NCBI RefSeq assembly: GCF_021026335.1
Contig: NZ_JAJNCY010000012.1
Location: 51,696 to 115,695 of the forward strand
DNA from: Rhizobium sp. C1
GTDB taxonomy: Bacteria > Pseudomonadota > Alphaproteobacteria > Rhizobiales > Rhizobiaceae
Direction of reading: 5' to 3'
DNA length: 64,000 nt
Below the pieces are notes generated by a model. That model saw only the letters and a program-made list of their open reading frames with translations. It was not told the DNA's origin and ran no database searches. Position 1 is the first letter of the stretch. Each line of letters starts with the position of its first letter. The translations under genes were made by a program, and so were the position numbers. Positions 19,024 to 28,386 of this stretch are shown here, in pieces.

Positions 19024-19617
19024 ATGATCATGGTTCGACTTTGCAATTTCCAGAGCGCCCTGCGCCTTGCGCTGACCACGCTGCTCCTTGCCGTTGCAGT
19101 GGCCTTTCCGCATCGTGAGGCGCGCGCTGATGCAAGCCAATATTCGGCCCAGGAAATTGTCGATACCGGCCACAAGTTCTTCGGCGAAACCTCCGGCGGT
19201 CTGGCTAAGGTCATCGAAAACGCCTTCAGCCAATATGGTCTGCCGAATGGTTATATCCTCGGCCAGGAAGGTTCCGGCGCATTCGTGGCAGGTCTGACCT
19301 ATGGCGAGGGGCAGCTCTATACGAAGAATGCCGGCCAGCATCCGGTGTTCTGGCAGGGCCCGTCGCTCGGCTTCGACTGGGGTGGGCAGGGCAGCCGCGT
19401 GATGATGCTCGTCTACAATCTGCCGTCGACGGATGCGATCTATCAGCGCTTCGGCGGCGTCAGCGGTTCGGCTTATGTGGTTGCCGGGGTGTCCATGACC
19501 GTGGTGGAGAACCAGAATATCGTGCTCGTGCCGATCCACACCGGTGTTGGCGCACGGTTGGGCGTCAATGTCGGCTATCTGAAGTTCACCACAGCGCCGA
19601 CCTGGAACCCCTTCTGA
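19024..19617 (+). CDS. eipA: periplasmic envelope protein EipA (DUF1134)
   Basis: 197 residues. A signal peptide covers roughly residues 1-36 (hydrophobic LRLALTTLLLAVAVAF, cleavage after EARA). The rest matches DUF1134: QEIVDTGHKFFGETSGGLA, a small beta-barrel-like domain with GFDWGGQGSR and VYNLPSTDAIYQRFGG. In Brucella the protein EipA of this family supports cell-envelope integrity and is reported to be under CtrA control, consistent with the CtrA-like box in the divergent region. GGAGG precedes the ATG at 19024; a second ATG six bases on is equally possible. Confidence 0.88.
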   Translation: MIMVRLCNFQSALRLALTTLLLAVAVAFPHREARADASQYSAQEIVDTGHKFFGETSGGLAKVIENAFSQYGLPNGYILGQEGSGAFVAGLTYGEGQLYTKNAGQHPVFWQGPSLGFDWGGQGSRVMMLVYNLPSTDAIYQRFGGVSGSAYVVAGVSMTVVENQNIVLVPIHTGVGARLGVNVGYLKFTTAPTWNPF

Positions 19618-19697
19618 TCTTCGGCTTGCCAGGGTTCATGAGTAATGCGTAAACTGTGCCGGCGTGGCCGGCGCCTTCCCGGAAAAGCGATTTTACA

Positions 19698-20849
19698 GTG
19701 ATCGAATATATTCTGCTCTTTTCGCTCGGGTTTCTGACAGCGGTGCTCGTCACCGTCCTGGTCGCGCCGGCTGTCCGCCGGCGCATTGTGCATTTTACGG
19801 AAAACCGGATCCGCGCCACCGTGCCGCTCAGCGCGGCCGAGCTGCGGGCGCAGACCGACATGGTGCGGGCCAGCTACGCGGCTGAAAATGCCAAGCTCGG
19901 CGTTGCCGTCAAGCGCGAGCGCGAAAAGGGGCTAGCGCATGAGCTGACCGCCGAGCGCCTGCGCAGCGAGCTGAAGGCCACGATCAGCGAGGCTGCGGCG
20001 CTCAGCGAACAGATTTCCGAACTGCGCTCGGAGCTCGAGGCTCGTGGCGCGGAACTGGGAGAGCGTGACAGCGAGCTTGAGCGGGCGAAGGCCGAGATCC
20101 AGGTGCGTGACGGGCTTCTGGCGGAGGCTGAACGCCGCGCCCAGGAACTGGGCATTGAAGCCGAACATCTCGGTGGCTTTGTCGACTACAGCAAGATCGA
20201 CATCGCCGTGCGCGAGACGGAAATCGAAAATCTGAAGTCGACGGTCAACCAGCTCAAGAGCGAGCGCGACCAGTTGCGGGGCGAACTCAAGGCCGCCGAG
20301 CAGCGCGCGCGCGATGCCGAAGTCAAGATGACGGAAAGCCATGGCCGTGTCTCCAGCCTCAAGCAGCGGCTGGATGAAGAGGTGGCCCGCAATGCCGAGA
20401 TGGACGAATCGCTCGACCGGCGCATGCGGGAGCTGGAAAAGCTGAGGGAAAAGCTCAGCAGCATTGCCCGCCCCGCCGTTGCGGAGGTCGTCGCGCCGCC
20501 GCTGGAGCCGCAGGAAGAGCCCCAGTCCGCCGAGACGCCGTCAGAGGCGAAGACTGTGACTGGCACGAGCCCCGTGATGATCGACCAGGCCAAATTTGCC
20601 GACGGCATTCGAGGCGATGCGCGCAGCCTCTCCGACCAGCTTGCCGGGCCCGCCGACCCGGCCCGTGATGGCGAGCTTCGCAATGAAATAGCGTCCATCG
20701 CCGCCCGCATGGTGGCATTGACGGCAACGCGGGAGGGGGAAGATTCCCCGCTTGCGGGTGTGCTTGAGGCAGCGAATTCCGATCCCGGCAGGGGCCGGAT
20801 CAGCCTGGCGGCACGCGCCGCGCGCGCCCTGGCGGGCAAGGAAGCCTGA
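19698..20849 (+). CDS. membrane-anchored coiled-coil protein
   Basis: 383 residues from the GTG at 19698, where the sequence becomes MIEYILLFSLGFLTAVLVTVLV, a single N-terminal membrane helix. Residues about 60-290 form a long charged coiled coil (repeated SELRSELEARGAELGERDSE-like heptads, QLKSERDQLRGELKAAEQRA), followed by a Pro/Glu-rich linker and a helical Ala/Arg-rich end. There are no enzyme motifs. It may be an envelope scaffold of the kind common in Rhizobiales, but no function can be assigned. It converges on the RNA methyltransferase with five bases between stops. Confidence 0.75.
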   Translation: MIEYILLFSLGFLTAVLVTVLVAPAVRRRIVHFTENRIRATVPLSAAELRAQTDMVRASYAAENAKLGVAVKREREKGLAHELTAERLRSELKATISEAAALSEQISELRSELEARGAELGERDSELERAKAEIQVRDGLLAEAERRAQELGIEAEHLGGFVDYSKIDIAVRETEIENLKSTVNQLKSERDQLRGELKAAEQRARDAEVKMTESHGRVSSLKQRLDEEVARNAEMDESLDRRMRELEKLREKLSSIARPAVAEVVAPPLEPQEEPQSAETPSEAKTVTGTSPVMIDQAKFADGIRGDARSLSDQLAGPADPARDGELRNEIASIAARMVALTATREGEDSPLAGVLEAANSDPGRGRISLAARAARALAGKEA

Positions 20850-20854
20850 CACCT

Positions 20855-21697
20855 TCAGTCTTCCAGGATGCGCATACGATGCGCCATTTCATGCAGTGAA
20901 AGTGCAGCAGCGGTTGCAACGTTGAGGCTATCGAGCCTAGGCATCTGGGCGATGCGCGCAGTATTGATGCGGCGCATGAGATCCTGCGGCAGGCCTTCTC
21001 CTTCAGTCCCCAGAAGCAGGGCGGTGCGGGGGCTTGCGGGCAGGTCGCGCAGCGGCGTCTTTCCGGCCGGCGAGAGGCCCCAGACGGTAAAGCCCGCCTC
21101 ATCGAGCTTCGTCAAAATATCGTCGATACGTCCACCCCGGTGGAAGGGAACCGTGAGCACGGAGCCGACTGAAACGCGGATCGCCTTGCGATAGAGCGGA
21201 TCGCAGCTTGTCTCGTCGAGGATGACGAGGCTTGCGCCGAAGGCGGCACTGTTGCGGAAAATGGCTCCGGCATTGTCATGGTTTGAAATGCCCGAAAGCA
21301 CAGTGACCAGGGCGCGCGCGGGAAGATCGGCCAGCTCTGCCTCCAGAGGGCGCGGCGCAGGCTTGCGCCCCAGAGCGAGAACGCCGCGATGCAGGTTAAA
21401 GCCGGCGATGGCATCAATGACGGCGGCGGAGGCCATGTAAACGGGGACGTCCGCCGGAAAACGGCCGAGCGTTTCTTCGATCCCGGCCAGGCGGTTTTCC
21501 AGAACGAGGATTTTCTCGGCCCGGAAGCCGCGATGCTGTCCATGGGCTGTGGCGAGCATGTTGAGAACGACCGTGCCTTCGGCGATGAAGCGCCCCGTGC
21601 GCCCGACCAGGTCGCGCTCGCGGATGTCGCGAAATTCCGCAACTGCCGGATCTTCGGCGTCCTCGATGCGGATCGGCAGCGGGCGCTGATCGCTCAC
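20855..21697 (-). CDS. TrmH/SpoU-family RNA 2'-O-methyltransferase
   Basis: 280 residues. SPOUT methyltransferase motifs are visible in order: motif 1 GISNHDNAGAIFRNSAAFGA near residue 146, motif 2 LLLGTEGEGLPQDLM near 237, and motif 3 MPRLDSLNVATAAALSLHEM near 260, which form the knotted S-adenosylmethionine site. An N-terminal substrate-binding region (GRFIAEGTVVLNML) is present. It should methylate a ribose in rRNA or tRNA; the nucleotide is not predictable. The next minus-strand gene upstream ends five bases before its ATG. Confidence 0.9.
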   Translation of the reverse strand: MSDQRPLPIRIEDAEDPAVAEFRDIRERDLVGRTGRFIAEGTVVLNMLATAHGQHRGFRAEKILVLENRLAGIEETLGRFPADVPVYMASAAVIDAIAGFNLHRGVLALGRKPAPRPLEAELADLPARALVTVLSGISNHDNAGAIFRNSAAFGASLVILDETSCDPLYRKAIRVSVGSVLTVPFHRGGRIDDILTKLDEAGFTVWGLSPAGKTPLRDLPASPRTALLLGTEGEGLPQDLMRRINTARIAQMPRLDSLNVATAAALSLHEMAHRMRILED

Positions 21698-21702
21698 GGT
21701 GT

Positions 21703-22086
21703 TCAGGGCGCGCCGACCGCGATCTCGGCGTCGATCCGGCCGCGACGCAGATTAAAGACGAGCATCTTGCGCTTGCCGTCCTTGTCGGTGCCGTCGAAGA
21801 GAATGCGGTCGCCGGAAAGCTGGGTGGCATTGACCTTGAAGCCCTCGGGCAAGGCCGCCTTGACCAGCGTGGAGCCTTCGTTCGGCACGTCCTCGGTGAT
21901 GGCGGGGGTGCGGCTTGCTTCGTTCGCGCGGTTCGCCTTATAGACAATGGCGATCAGGACGGCCATAAGGGCGACAACCATGACCCCGGCCGAGACGAGC
22001 TGCAGGCGGATCATCTTGCGGCGCACCTTTTCGAGCACCGGGTCAAGCGGCTTTTCGTCCTGTTGGTCGTGATCGTTATTGCTCAT
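21703..22086 (-). CDS. small membrane-anchored protein of unknown function
   Basis: 127 residues. A charged N-terminus (about 1-28), one membrane helix (LQLVSAGVMVVALMAVLIAIVY, about 28-50) and a soluble C-terminal part of about 75 residues containing LPEGFKVNATQLSGDRILFDGTD-type beta structure. Such a protein next to an RluA-type synthase is common in alphaproteobacteria, but it is uncharacterised. Its ATG is only 32 bases from the divergent rluD-like start, so the two promoters overlap; it is probably co-transcribed with the RNA methyltransferase. Confidence 0.75.
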   Translation of the reverse strand: MSNNDHDQQDEKPLDPVLEKVRRKMIRLQLVSAGVMVVALMAVLIAIVYKANRANEASRTPAITEDVPNEGSTLVKAALPEGFKVNATQLSGDRILFDGTDKDGKRKMLVFNLRRGRIDAEIAVGAP

Positions 22087-22118
22087 GTCTGTTTCAGGCC
22101 CTTTTTCATGGGAATGTC

Positions 22119-23144
22119 ATGACCGTCCTTAAACAAGCTTCGGCGAATAGGAAAGTCCTTGAAGTCGATGATGCGGCATCCGGTCGCCTCGACAGCTGGC
22201 TGAGCGGGGCTCTTGACGGAGAAATGTCGCGCAGCCGCGCCAAGGCGCTCATTGAGGGCGGGGCGGTTTCGATCAACGGGATCGTCATCACAGAGCCGAA
22301 GAAGAAGATCCGGCCGGGTGACGAGGTCGTCATCGACATGCCGGACCCGGAAGATCCGGAGCCGCAGGGCGAGGATATTCCGCTGGAGGTTCTTTACGAG
22401 GACGACGATCTCATCGTGATCGCGAAGCCCGCCGGGCTTGTCGTTCATCCGGGTGCCGGCAACTGGACGGGGACGCTCGTCAACGCGCTGATCCATCATT
22501 GCGGCGCGAGCCTTTCCGGCATCGGCGGCGTCAAGCGGCCGGGCATTGTGCATCGTCTCGACAAGGAGACGAGCGGCGTCATGGTCGCTGCCAAGAACGA
22601 TAACGCCCATAGGCATCTGTCGGCGCAGTTTGCCGACCATGGTCGCACCGGGCCACTGGAGCGCGCCTATCTCGCGCTGGTCTGGGGGCGGCCACGCAAT
22701 CTCAAGGGAACGATCGATGCGCCGCTGGGGCGCGCCGGCGACCGCACGAAGCGGGCGGTGAAGCACGCGTCGAGCGACGATGCGCGCGAGGCGATCACGC
22801 ATTACGAGGTTGTCGAACGGTTTCTGGAAAAGCCGGATGCGACAGCGCAGGCCTGCCTGGTAGAATGCCGGCTGGAAACGGGGCGCACGCACCAGATCCG
22901 CGTTCATATGGCCCATCTCGGCCACCCGCTGATCGGCGATCCGGAATATGGTGCGGCATTCAAGACCAAGGCGAACCGTCTGCCGGAGGCTGCGCGGGCT
23001 GCCGTTACCGGTTTCCACCGTCAGGCGCTTCATGCCTATCTCCTGCAATTCGAACATCCCTCGACGGGTGAGGTCATGCATTTCGAAGCACCAATTCCCG
23101 ATGATATGAAATTCGTCATCGAAGCGCTGCATTCTGCACAGTGA
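22119..23144 (+). CDS. RluA-family 23S rRNA pseudouridine synthase (RluD-like)
   Basis: 341 residues. An N-terminal S4 RNA-binding domain (LDSWLSGALDGEMSRSRAKALIEGGAVSING, about 23-54) is followed by the RluA catalytic domain. The catalytic aspartate lies in IVHRLDKETSGVMV (near residue 148), and RTHQIRVHMAHLGHPLIGDPEYG is the conserved C-terminal block. RluD-type enzymes modify helix 69 of 23S rRNA. The S4 domain and size fit RluD better than RluA, but RluC cannot be excluded. Confidence 0.92.
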   Translation: MTVLKQASANRKVLEVDDAASGRLDSWLSGALDGEMSRSRAKALIEGGAVSINGIVITEPKKKIRPGDEVVIDMPDPEDPEPQGEDIPLEVLYEDDDLIVIAKPAGLVVHPGAGNWTGTLVNALIHHCGASLSGIGGVKRPGIVHRLDKETSGVMVAAKNDNAHRHLSAQFADHGRTGPLERAYLALVWGRPRNLKGTIDAPLGRAGDRTKRAVKHASSDDAREAITHYEVVERFLEKPDATAQACLVECRLETGRTHQIRVHMAHLGHPLIGDPEYGAAFKTKANRLPEAARAAVTGFHRQALHAYLLQFEHPSTGEVMHFEAPIPDDMKFVIEALHSAQ

Positions 23145-23196
23145 GAGGGGAACCGACGGCCGGAATACGCGTTACGAAACTGTAATCGCACGATCC

Positions 23197-23225
23197 TTGA
23201 AAGTGTCTCATTCCAGACTTATTTG
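23197..23225 (+). promoter_or_regulatory. candidate rpoH promoter
   Basis: TTGAAA at 23197 and TATTTG at 23220 are separated by 17 bases, about 155 bases before the rpoH ATG. The CCTTGAAA element also resembles the -35 part of sigma-32 promoters (CTTGAA), so self-regulation is possible. The 237-base region has no coding gene. Confidence 0.35.
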
Positions 23226-23381
23226 ATTTCATGTCCGGAAGTGGGGCCGTAATTTTTACTGTCGATCATGATGACAGATTTTGAACCTGGGAGGTTCTAT
23301 TTCGTCATGGTCCGGCTCGGGACCGTTTCCGGATACGGCTTGCCTCATGGAAGCCGAACCTTAAAAAGAGAGGGGTGCTTT

Positions 23382-24284
23382 ATGGCCCGTACATCATTGC
23401 CGTCGATTGCTGCCGGTGAAGGCGGTCTCAACCGTTATCTGGACGAAGTCCGCAAATTTCCCATGCTTGAGCCGCAGCAGGAATACATGCTTGCAAAGCG
23501 GTATCAGGAACATGATGACCGCAAGGCCGCCCATCAGCTCGTGACCAGCCATCTGCGCCTCGTGGCGAAGATCGCCATGGGCTACCGCGGCTATGGCCTG
23601 CCGATCGGTGAAGTCATTTCCGAAGGCAATGTCGGCCTCATGCAGGCCGTCAAGAAGTTCGATCCCGACAAGGGGTTCCGTCTCGCCACCTATGCGATGT
23701 GGTGGATCAAGGCTTCGATCCAGGAGTATATCCTGCGGTCGTGGTCGCTCGTGAAGATGGGCACCACCGCCAACCAGAAGCGCCTGTTCTTCAACCTGCG
23801 CCGCCTGAAGGGCCGTTTGCAGGCCATCGAGGAAGGTGATCTGAAGCCCGAGCAGGTGAGGGAAATCGCCACCAAACTCGGTGTGCCGGAAGAAGACGTG
23901 ATCTCGATGAACCGCCGGCTTTCCGGCGATGCCTCGCTCAACGCGCCGATCAAGTCGGCGGATGGCGATTCGGGTCAGTGGCAGGATTGGCTTGCCGACG
24001 ATCACGACAGCCAGGAGGCTGTGCTGATCGAGCAGGACGAACTCGACGCGCGCAAGTCGATGCTGTCGCGCGCGCTCAAGGTTCTGAACGAGCGCGAGCG
24101 CCGCATTTTCGAGGCGCGCCGTCTGGCGGAAGATCCGGTGACGCTGGAAGAACTGTCCGCCGAATTCGACGTGTCGCGCGAGCGGGTGCGCCAGATCGAG
24201 GTTCGCGCTTTCGAGAAGGTGCAGGAAGCCGTTCGGAAGCTTGCGACCGAGCAGGCCTCCGCCCTGCGGGTCGTTGAAGTCTGA
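23382..24284 (+). CDS. rpoH: RNA polymerase sigma-32 factor RpoH
   Basis: 300 residues from the ATG at 23382, after GAGAGGGG; the open frame runs back to 23268 but the conserved sequence starts MARTSLPSIAAGEGGLNRYL. Region 2 is clear (LVTSHLRLVAKIAMGYRGYGLPIGE, GFRLATYAMWWIKASIQEYIL), as is the heat-shock-sigma RpoH box area TTANQKRLFFNLRRLK near residues 128-140, and region 4 (LNERERRIFEARRLAEDPVTLEEL, SRERVRQIEVRAFEKV). It directs transcription of heat-shock genes. Rhizobia carry two or more rpoH copies; which this is cannot be settled here. Confidence 0.96.
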   Translation: MARTSLPSIAAGEGGLNRYLDEVRKFPMLEPQQEYMLAKRYQEHDDRKAAHQLVTSHLRLVAKIAMGYRGYGLPIGEVISEGNVGLMQAVKKFDPDKGFRLATYAMWWIKASIQEYILRSWSLVKMGTTANQKRLFFNLRRLKGRLQAIEEGDLKPEQVREIATKLGVPEEDVISMNRRLSGDASLNAPIKSADGDSGQWQDWLADDHDSQEAVLIEQDELDARKSMLSRALKVLNERERRIFEARRLAEDPVTLEELSAEFDVSRERVRQIEVRAFEKVQEAVRKLATEQASALRVVEV

Positions 24285-24311
24285 CAAGAGGATCGGATAT
24301 CGCTTCATAAG

Positions 24312-24347
24312 AAAACCGGCGGGAGAGGCCTCCCGCCGGTTTTTTTG
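24312..24347. terminator. bidirectional rho-independent terminator after rpoH
   Basis: Stem ACCGGCGGGA / TCCCGCCGGT with six-base loop, flanked by AAAA on the left and seven T on the right. It can end rpoH transcripts on the plus strand and those of the large minus-strand gene that stops at 24397. Confidence 0.92.
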
Positions 24348-24396
24348 TTTGGCGACTTTCACGCCGGTGTAGGCTCCAGCGGCTTGAATGGCCCGC

Positions 24397-26691
24397 TTAC
24401 TGTGCCGGCGGCGGGCTCGGGATCGGCACATTGCTGTCGCCGCTTGCCTGCCAGCTCGAGATGACCTCGTCGAATACCTTCTCGCCGTCCGGTCCCTTCT
24501 GCAGTGTCAGCAGGGCGCGGCGACCGTTGGAATAGGTGATCGGGATATCGATCCAGTCGCGCGACTTGAGAAGGTTCAGGTTGGTCTTGACCGCATCGGC
24601 AAAGGCATTGAGCGCGATCATGTGGAAATAGTCGGTGATCTTGGCAGGCACGGCGACGAGCGGGTCGCCCTGTTCCTGCTCCTTTTCCTTCATCGAGATG
24701 CGCAGGACGCTTTCGATGCCGCGGCCTTCGAAGTCCTTCGGCAGTGAGAAGGTGAGCTCGATGATGTGGCTGGCCGGCAAGGTCGGATCGTTGTTCTTGC
24801 GCAGCGTAAAGATGGCCGACATCTTGCGGCCCGGGACGGAGATATCGCCCTGGATCATCTTCTCCTTGTGGCCATCCTGATCGTCCGTCTTGACCGACCA
24901 GGTCACCGTGCCTTCAAGCGCGGTGGGAGAGGCCTGTCCGAGACGTTCCTCGTACAGGAACATCTTGACGGGTGTCGTCTGCGCGGCGTTCGCCGTGTTG
25001 GCCTGGGCAGGCGTCGAGGGTTGCGCAGGTGTCTGCGCCGGTTGGCTCGGCGGCTTCTCGTTCTGGCTGGCCACCGACTTGCCCTCGGCCTGTCCTGCGC
25101 TGGCAACCTGTTCGCCGGATGTGCCGCTATCGACCTCGGAGCCGTCAGCCATCAGTCGCTGGGTGAACTTCTGCGGACCGGTGGCGGCCGGCGTTGCGGC
25201 GGCCGTCGTCGGCTTTCCGTCCGAAGATGTCGTCGGGGCGGCGCCTTGCTGGTTTGAGGCCGGCTGCGACTTGCTGGCCGTCTGGCTGCTTGAGGACGTG
25301 CCGTTGACGAAGCCGAGAATGTTGTCGCTGAAGCGCCAGCCTGCATAGCCGACACCCGCCAGCACGATCACGGCGGCGACGATGCCTCCGATCAGCTTGC
25401 CGCGGCCTTCGCGCTCTTCGCTTGGCGCAGAGGAGGGGCGGGGCGTTTCGCGGGCCGGCAGCTCGGCGCCGATCGACATCCCGTCGCGACCGCGCGGCGG
25501 CTTGGGCGTCATTTCGGGCAGCGCTTGGTCCGCGCCGGGTTTTGTGCCGGAACGCTCGCCCACGAAGGCTTCGAACGTGTCCCAGCTCGTATCGCGCGCT
25601 GGCGTGGAAGGCGGCGGGCTGGCAGGCGCGGCAACGGGCGCCGCGCCCAGATCGTCGAGCCATGATTTGGCAGGAGCGGCGGGTTTCGGCGCGTCGAGGC
25701 CGAACGGATCGTCGCGTTTTGCCAAGGGTTCAGGCGTCGCTGCCGGCGTGAAGATCTCGGCCGGCTCATGGAACGGATTGTCGGTGACGACCGGGTTCCA
25801 CGGGTCGGAGACGGTTTCCGGCGGCGTGGGCGCGGGCGACGGATTGAAGGCGGGCACCACTGCGTCGTCGCCGAAGGCATGGCTCGGGCGCGGGGCCTCG
25901 AAGGTTTCCCGGGCGGGCCCGCGCGGCGGCCATTCCTGTTCTTCCACCCGTTCGGTGGGCAGATGATCGAGACGGTTGTCCGCCCGGCGACTTTCCTCTT
26001 CGGCCGGACGCAAGGGTTCGCGCAGACCGAGCGGCTCATCGAAGCGGTCACGATGCCAGGCGTCGCGGTCTGCCTTCGGCTCCGGTGCCGGCGGCGGCAT
26101 GGTGTCGTCTTCTACAGCGCGATTTTCCGGTTCCGGTGTCTCCGGCTCTGCAAACACAGGCGCGGGTGCCGGCTCCGGCTTCGGCGCGGGTGCCGGCTCG
26201 ACGAAGACTGGTTCCGGCCTTGGTTTTTCCCGTTCTTGCACGGCAGGCCTTGGCGCGCGCATCAGGAAGGATGGCGGCTCGAGAGGCGGCGCGCTGGGGG
26301 CAGGGGACGTGAAAGGCTCCGGAGCGGGGTTGCGCGGCGCAGGTTCCGGCTCGGGCTCCGGTTCCGGTTCGGGCTCCGGTTCAGGGGTCGGTTCTGGCTC
26401 TGGCGGGGCAGGCGGTTGCGGCGGTGTGGTCTCTTCCTCAACAAAGACGGGAGACTGTTGTGGCTGTTCTACGGGCGGCGCGCCGGAATATTCGCTTTCG
26501 ATCGCGGCAATAGCATCGTCCAGCTTTTCGAGTTGGCGCGCAATCACATCGTCAGCCGGGCGGGGCTTCATATTGTCGAGCTGGCGCTGTACCGCTGTAC
26601 GGGCTCTGTCATAGACCCTGATACGCATTTCGGGCGTATTGTCCGACAGTCCATCAACCGCTCTGCGGATGACCGCAATGAAATCTGCCAT
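24397..26691 (-). CDS. large proline/glutamate-rich single-pass membrane protein
   Basis: 764 residues. Residues 1-70 form a helical domain (MADFIAVIRRAVDGLSDNTP). Then comes a long low-complexity region rich in Pro, Glu and Ala, including an EP dipeptide run near 98-116. One membrane helix lies near 430-455 (LIGGIVAAVIVLAGVGYAGW). A Gln/Ser/Thr/Ala linker leads to a folded C-terminal domain of about 190 residues (KMFLYEERLGQASPTALEGT to the end). The layout suggests a cytoplasmic disordered arm and a periplasmic domain. I do not recognise the C-terminal domain. The gene is followed by the shared terminator at 24312. Confidence 0.8.
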   Translation of the reverse strand: MADFIAVIRRAVDGLSDNTPEMRIRVYDRARTAVQRQLDNMKPRPADDVIARQLEKLDDAIAAIESEYSGAPPVEQPQQSPVFVEEETTPPQPPAPPEPEPTPEPEPEPEPEPEPEPAPRNPAPEPFTSPAPSAPPLEPPSFLMRAPRPAVQEREKPRPEPVFVEPAPAPKPEPAPAPVFAEPETPEPENRAVEDDTMPPPAPEPKADRDAWHRDRFDEPLGLREPLRPAEEESRRADNRLDHLPTERVEEQEWPPRGPARETFEAPRPSHAFGDDAVVPAFNPSPAPTPPETVSDPWNPVVTDNPFHEPAEIFTPAATPEPLAKRDDPFGLDAPKPAAPAKSWLDDLGAAPVAAPASPPPSTPARDTSWDTFEAFVGERSGTKPGADQALPEMTPKPPRGRDGMSIGAELPARETPRPSSAPSEEREGRGKLIGGIVAAVIVLAGVGYAGWRFSDNILGFVNGTSSSSQTASKSQPASNQQGAAPTTSSDGKPTTAAATPAATGPQKFTQRLMADGSEVDSGTSGEQVASAGQAEGKSVASQNEKPPSQPAQTPAQPSTPAQANTANAAQTTPVKMFLYEERLGQASPTALEGTVTWSVKTDDQDGHKEKMIQGDISVPGRKMSAIFTLRKNNDPTLPASHIIELTFSLPKDFEGRGIESVLRISMKEKEQEQGDPLVAVPAKITDYFHMIALNAFADAVKTNLNLLKSRDWIDIPITYSNGRRALLTLQKGPDGEKVFDEVISSWQASGDSNVPIPSPPPAQ

Positions 26692-26860
26692 ATAAGGTTT
26701 CTCGCCTTTCTACCAGCAAGCTGCCTGCCTGAAGCCCGCCTTGCGAAACCCGGACCGTTCAAGTCCTTAGTTCCGAAACAAGCTCTTAACGCTTTTCAGC
26801 ACAGGTTCCAATCCTCATGCGCCAGTCGCCGGTGTCCCGCCGCCAGTGCTGGCAAGTGAT

Positions 26861-26881
26861 CGGCGGCCGTTGCGGCCGCCG
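26861..26881. other. strong hairpin downstream of purA
   Basis: CGGCGGCCG and CGGCCGCCG form a perfect nine-base stem with a TTG loop, 15 bases after the purA stop. There is no T-run on the minus-strand side, so it is not a classical intrinsic terminator; it may protect the 3' end or aid Rho-dependent ending. Confidence 0.5.
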
Positions 26882-26895
26882 CATTATCCCCCATC

Positions 26896-28194
26896 TCAGT
26901 CCTCGAAGGGATCCGTCACCAGGATCGTGTCGTCGCGTTCAGGGCTTGTCGACAGGAGAGCGACCGGTGCGCCGATGAGTTCTTCGACCTGGCGGACATA
27001 TTTGATGGCCTGTGCCGGCAGGTCCGCCCACTTGCGCGCACCGACGGTGGAGTCCTTCCAGCCTTCCAGCGTGATGTAGATCGGCTCGACGCGCGCCTGA
27101 TCGCCCTGGCTTGCCGGCAGGTGATCCAGTTCCTTGCCATCAAGCTTGTAGCCGACGCAGATCTTGATTTCGTCGAGGCCGTCGAGAACGTCGAGCTTCG
27201 TGAGCGCGATACCGGAAATGCCATTGGTGGCGACCGACTGGCGCACCAGTGCTGCGTCGAACCAGCCGCAGCGGCGCTTGCGGCCCGTCACCGTACCGAA
27301 TTCATGGCCGCGCTCGCCGAGGAACTGGCCGATCTCGTCGGTCAGTTCGGTCGGGAAGGGGCCTTCGCCGACGCGGGTCGTATAGGCCTTGGTGATGCCC
27401 AGAATGTAGCCGAGTGCGCCCGGGCCCATGCCTGAGCCGGCAGCAGCCTGGCCGGCCACCGTGTTGGACGAGGTCACGAAGGGATAGGTGCCGTGGTCGA
27501 TATCGAGCAGCGAGCCTTGAGCGCCTTCGAACAGGATGCGCGCGCCGCGACGGCGCTCCTTGTCGAGATAGCTCCAGACTGTGTCCATGAAGGGCAGGAC
27601 GCGATCGGCGACATCCGTCAGTTCCTTCATGATTGTCTCATGTGCCACTTCCGGCGCGCCGAAGCCGCGGCGCAGCGCATTGTGGTGAGTCAGAATGCGA
27701 TCGACCTTGCCGGACAGCGCCTCCAGATTGGCCAGGTCCATGACGCGGATGGCGCGGCGGCCGACCTTGTCTTCATAAGCCGGGCCGATGCCACGGCGCG
27801 TCGTGCCAATCTTGGTGCCGGAATTGGAAGCGGCGTCTTCGCGCATGCCGTCGAGTTCGCGGTGGAGCGAGAGTATGAGCGTGGCATTGTCAGCGATCTT
27901 GAGGTTTTCGGTCGTGACCTTCACGCCCTGCGCTTCCAGTCGGCCGATTTCGGCGATGAGTGCATGAGGGTCGACCACGACGCCGTTGCCGATGACGGCC
28001 ATCTTGCCGGGACGGACGACGCCGGAGGGCAGGAGCGACAGCTTGTAGCTGACGCCATCGATCACGAGCGTATGGCCGGCATTGTGACCGCCCTGATAGC
28101 GCACGACCACATCGGCGCGCTCCGAAAGCCAGTCGACAATCTTGCCCTTGCCTTCATCGCCCCATTGCGACCCTACGACCACCACATTCGTCAT
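26896..28194 (-). CDS. purA: adenylosuccinate synthetase
   Basis: 432 residues from the ATG at 28194 (a GTG two codons upstream is possible). PurA joins aspartate to IMP using GTP, the first step from IMP to AMP. Diagnostic blocks are [19 protein letters not shown] at residues 5-23 with the P-loop, [51 protein letters not shown] and [15 protein letters not shown] [15 protein letters not shown]. Length matches the standard bacterial enzyme. Single gene, divergent from the DMT exporter. Confidence 0.97.
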   Translation of the reverse strand: MTNVVVVGSQWGDEGKGKIVDWLSERADVVVRYQGGHNAGHTLVIDGVSYKLSLLPSGVVRPGKMAVIGNGVVVDPHALIAEIGRLEAQGVKVTTENLKIADNATLILSLHRELDGMREDAASNSGTKIGTTRRGIGPAYEDKVGRRAIRVMDLANLEALSGKVDRILTHHNALRRGFGAPEVAHETIMKELTDVADRVLPFMDTVWSYLDKERRRGARILFEGAQGSLLDIDHGTYPFVTSSNTVAGQAAAGSGMGPGALGYILGITKAYTTRVGEGPFPTELTDEIGQFLGERGHEFGTVTGRKRRCGWFDAALVRQSVATNGISGIALTKLDVLDGLDEIKICVGYKLDGKELDHLPASQGDQARVEPIYITLEGWKDSTVGARKWADLPAQAIKYVRQVEELIGAPVALLSTSPERDDTILVTDPFED

Positions 28195-28386
28195 CTTCAC
28201 TCAATCCTATACTCGTACGCGAAGCGCGGCCCGCGTCTTGCCCAAACCCGCGCATCTATACTGTGTCAATCTCTTAAAATCGACCCCGAAATGATCAATC
28301 TATCAAGGCTTTTTGCGTGACATTGCGGCAAAGGCGCGGCTAAAACGCTCATCTTTGGTAATCCCCGACAAACAAAGTACGGAATC

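Noticed and set aside
26338..26405. Gly-Ser repeat coding potential on the plus strand
   Set aside because: It is the complement of the Glu-Pro run of the minus-strand protein.
26861..26881. purA terminator
   Set aside because: A strong hairpin is present but no T-run follows on the purA strand, so it was listed only as a hairpin.
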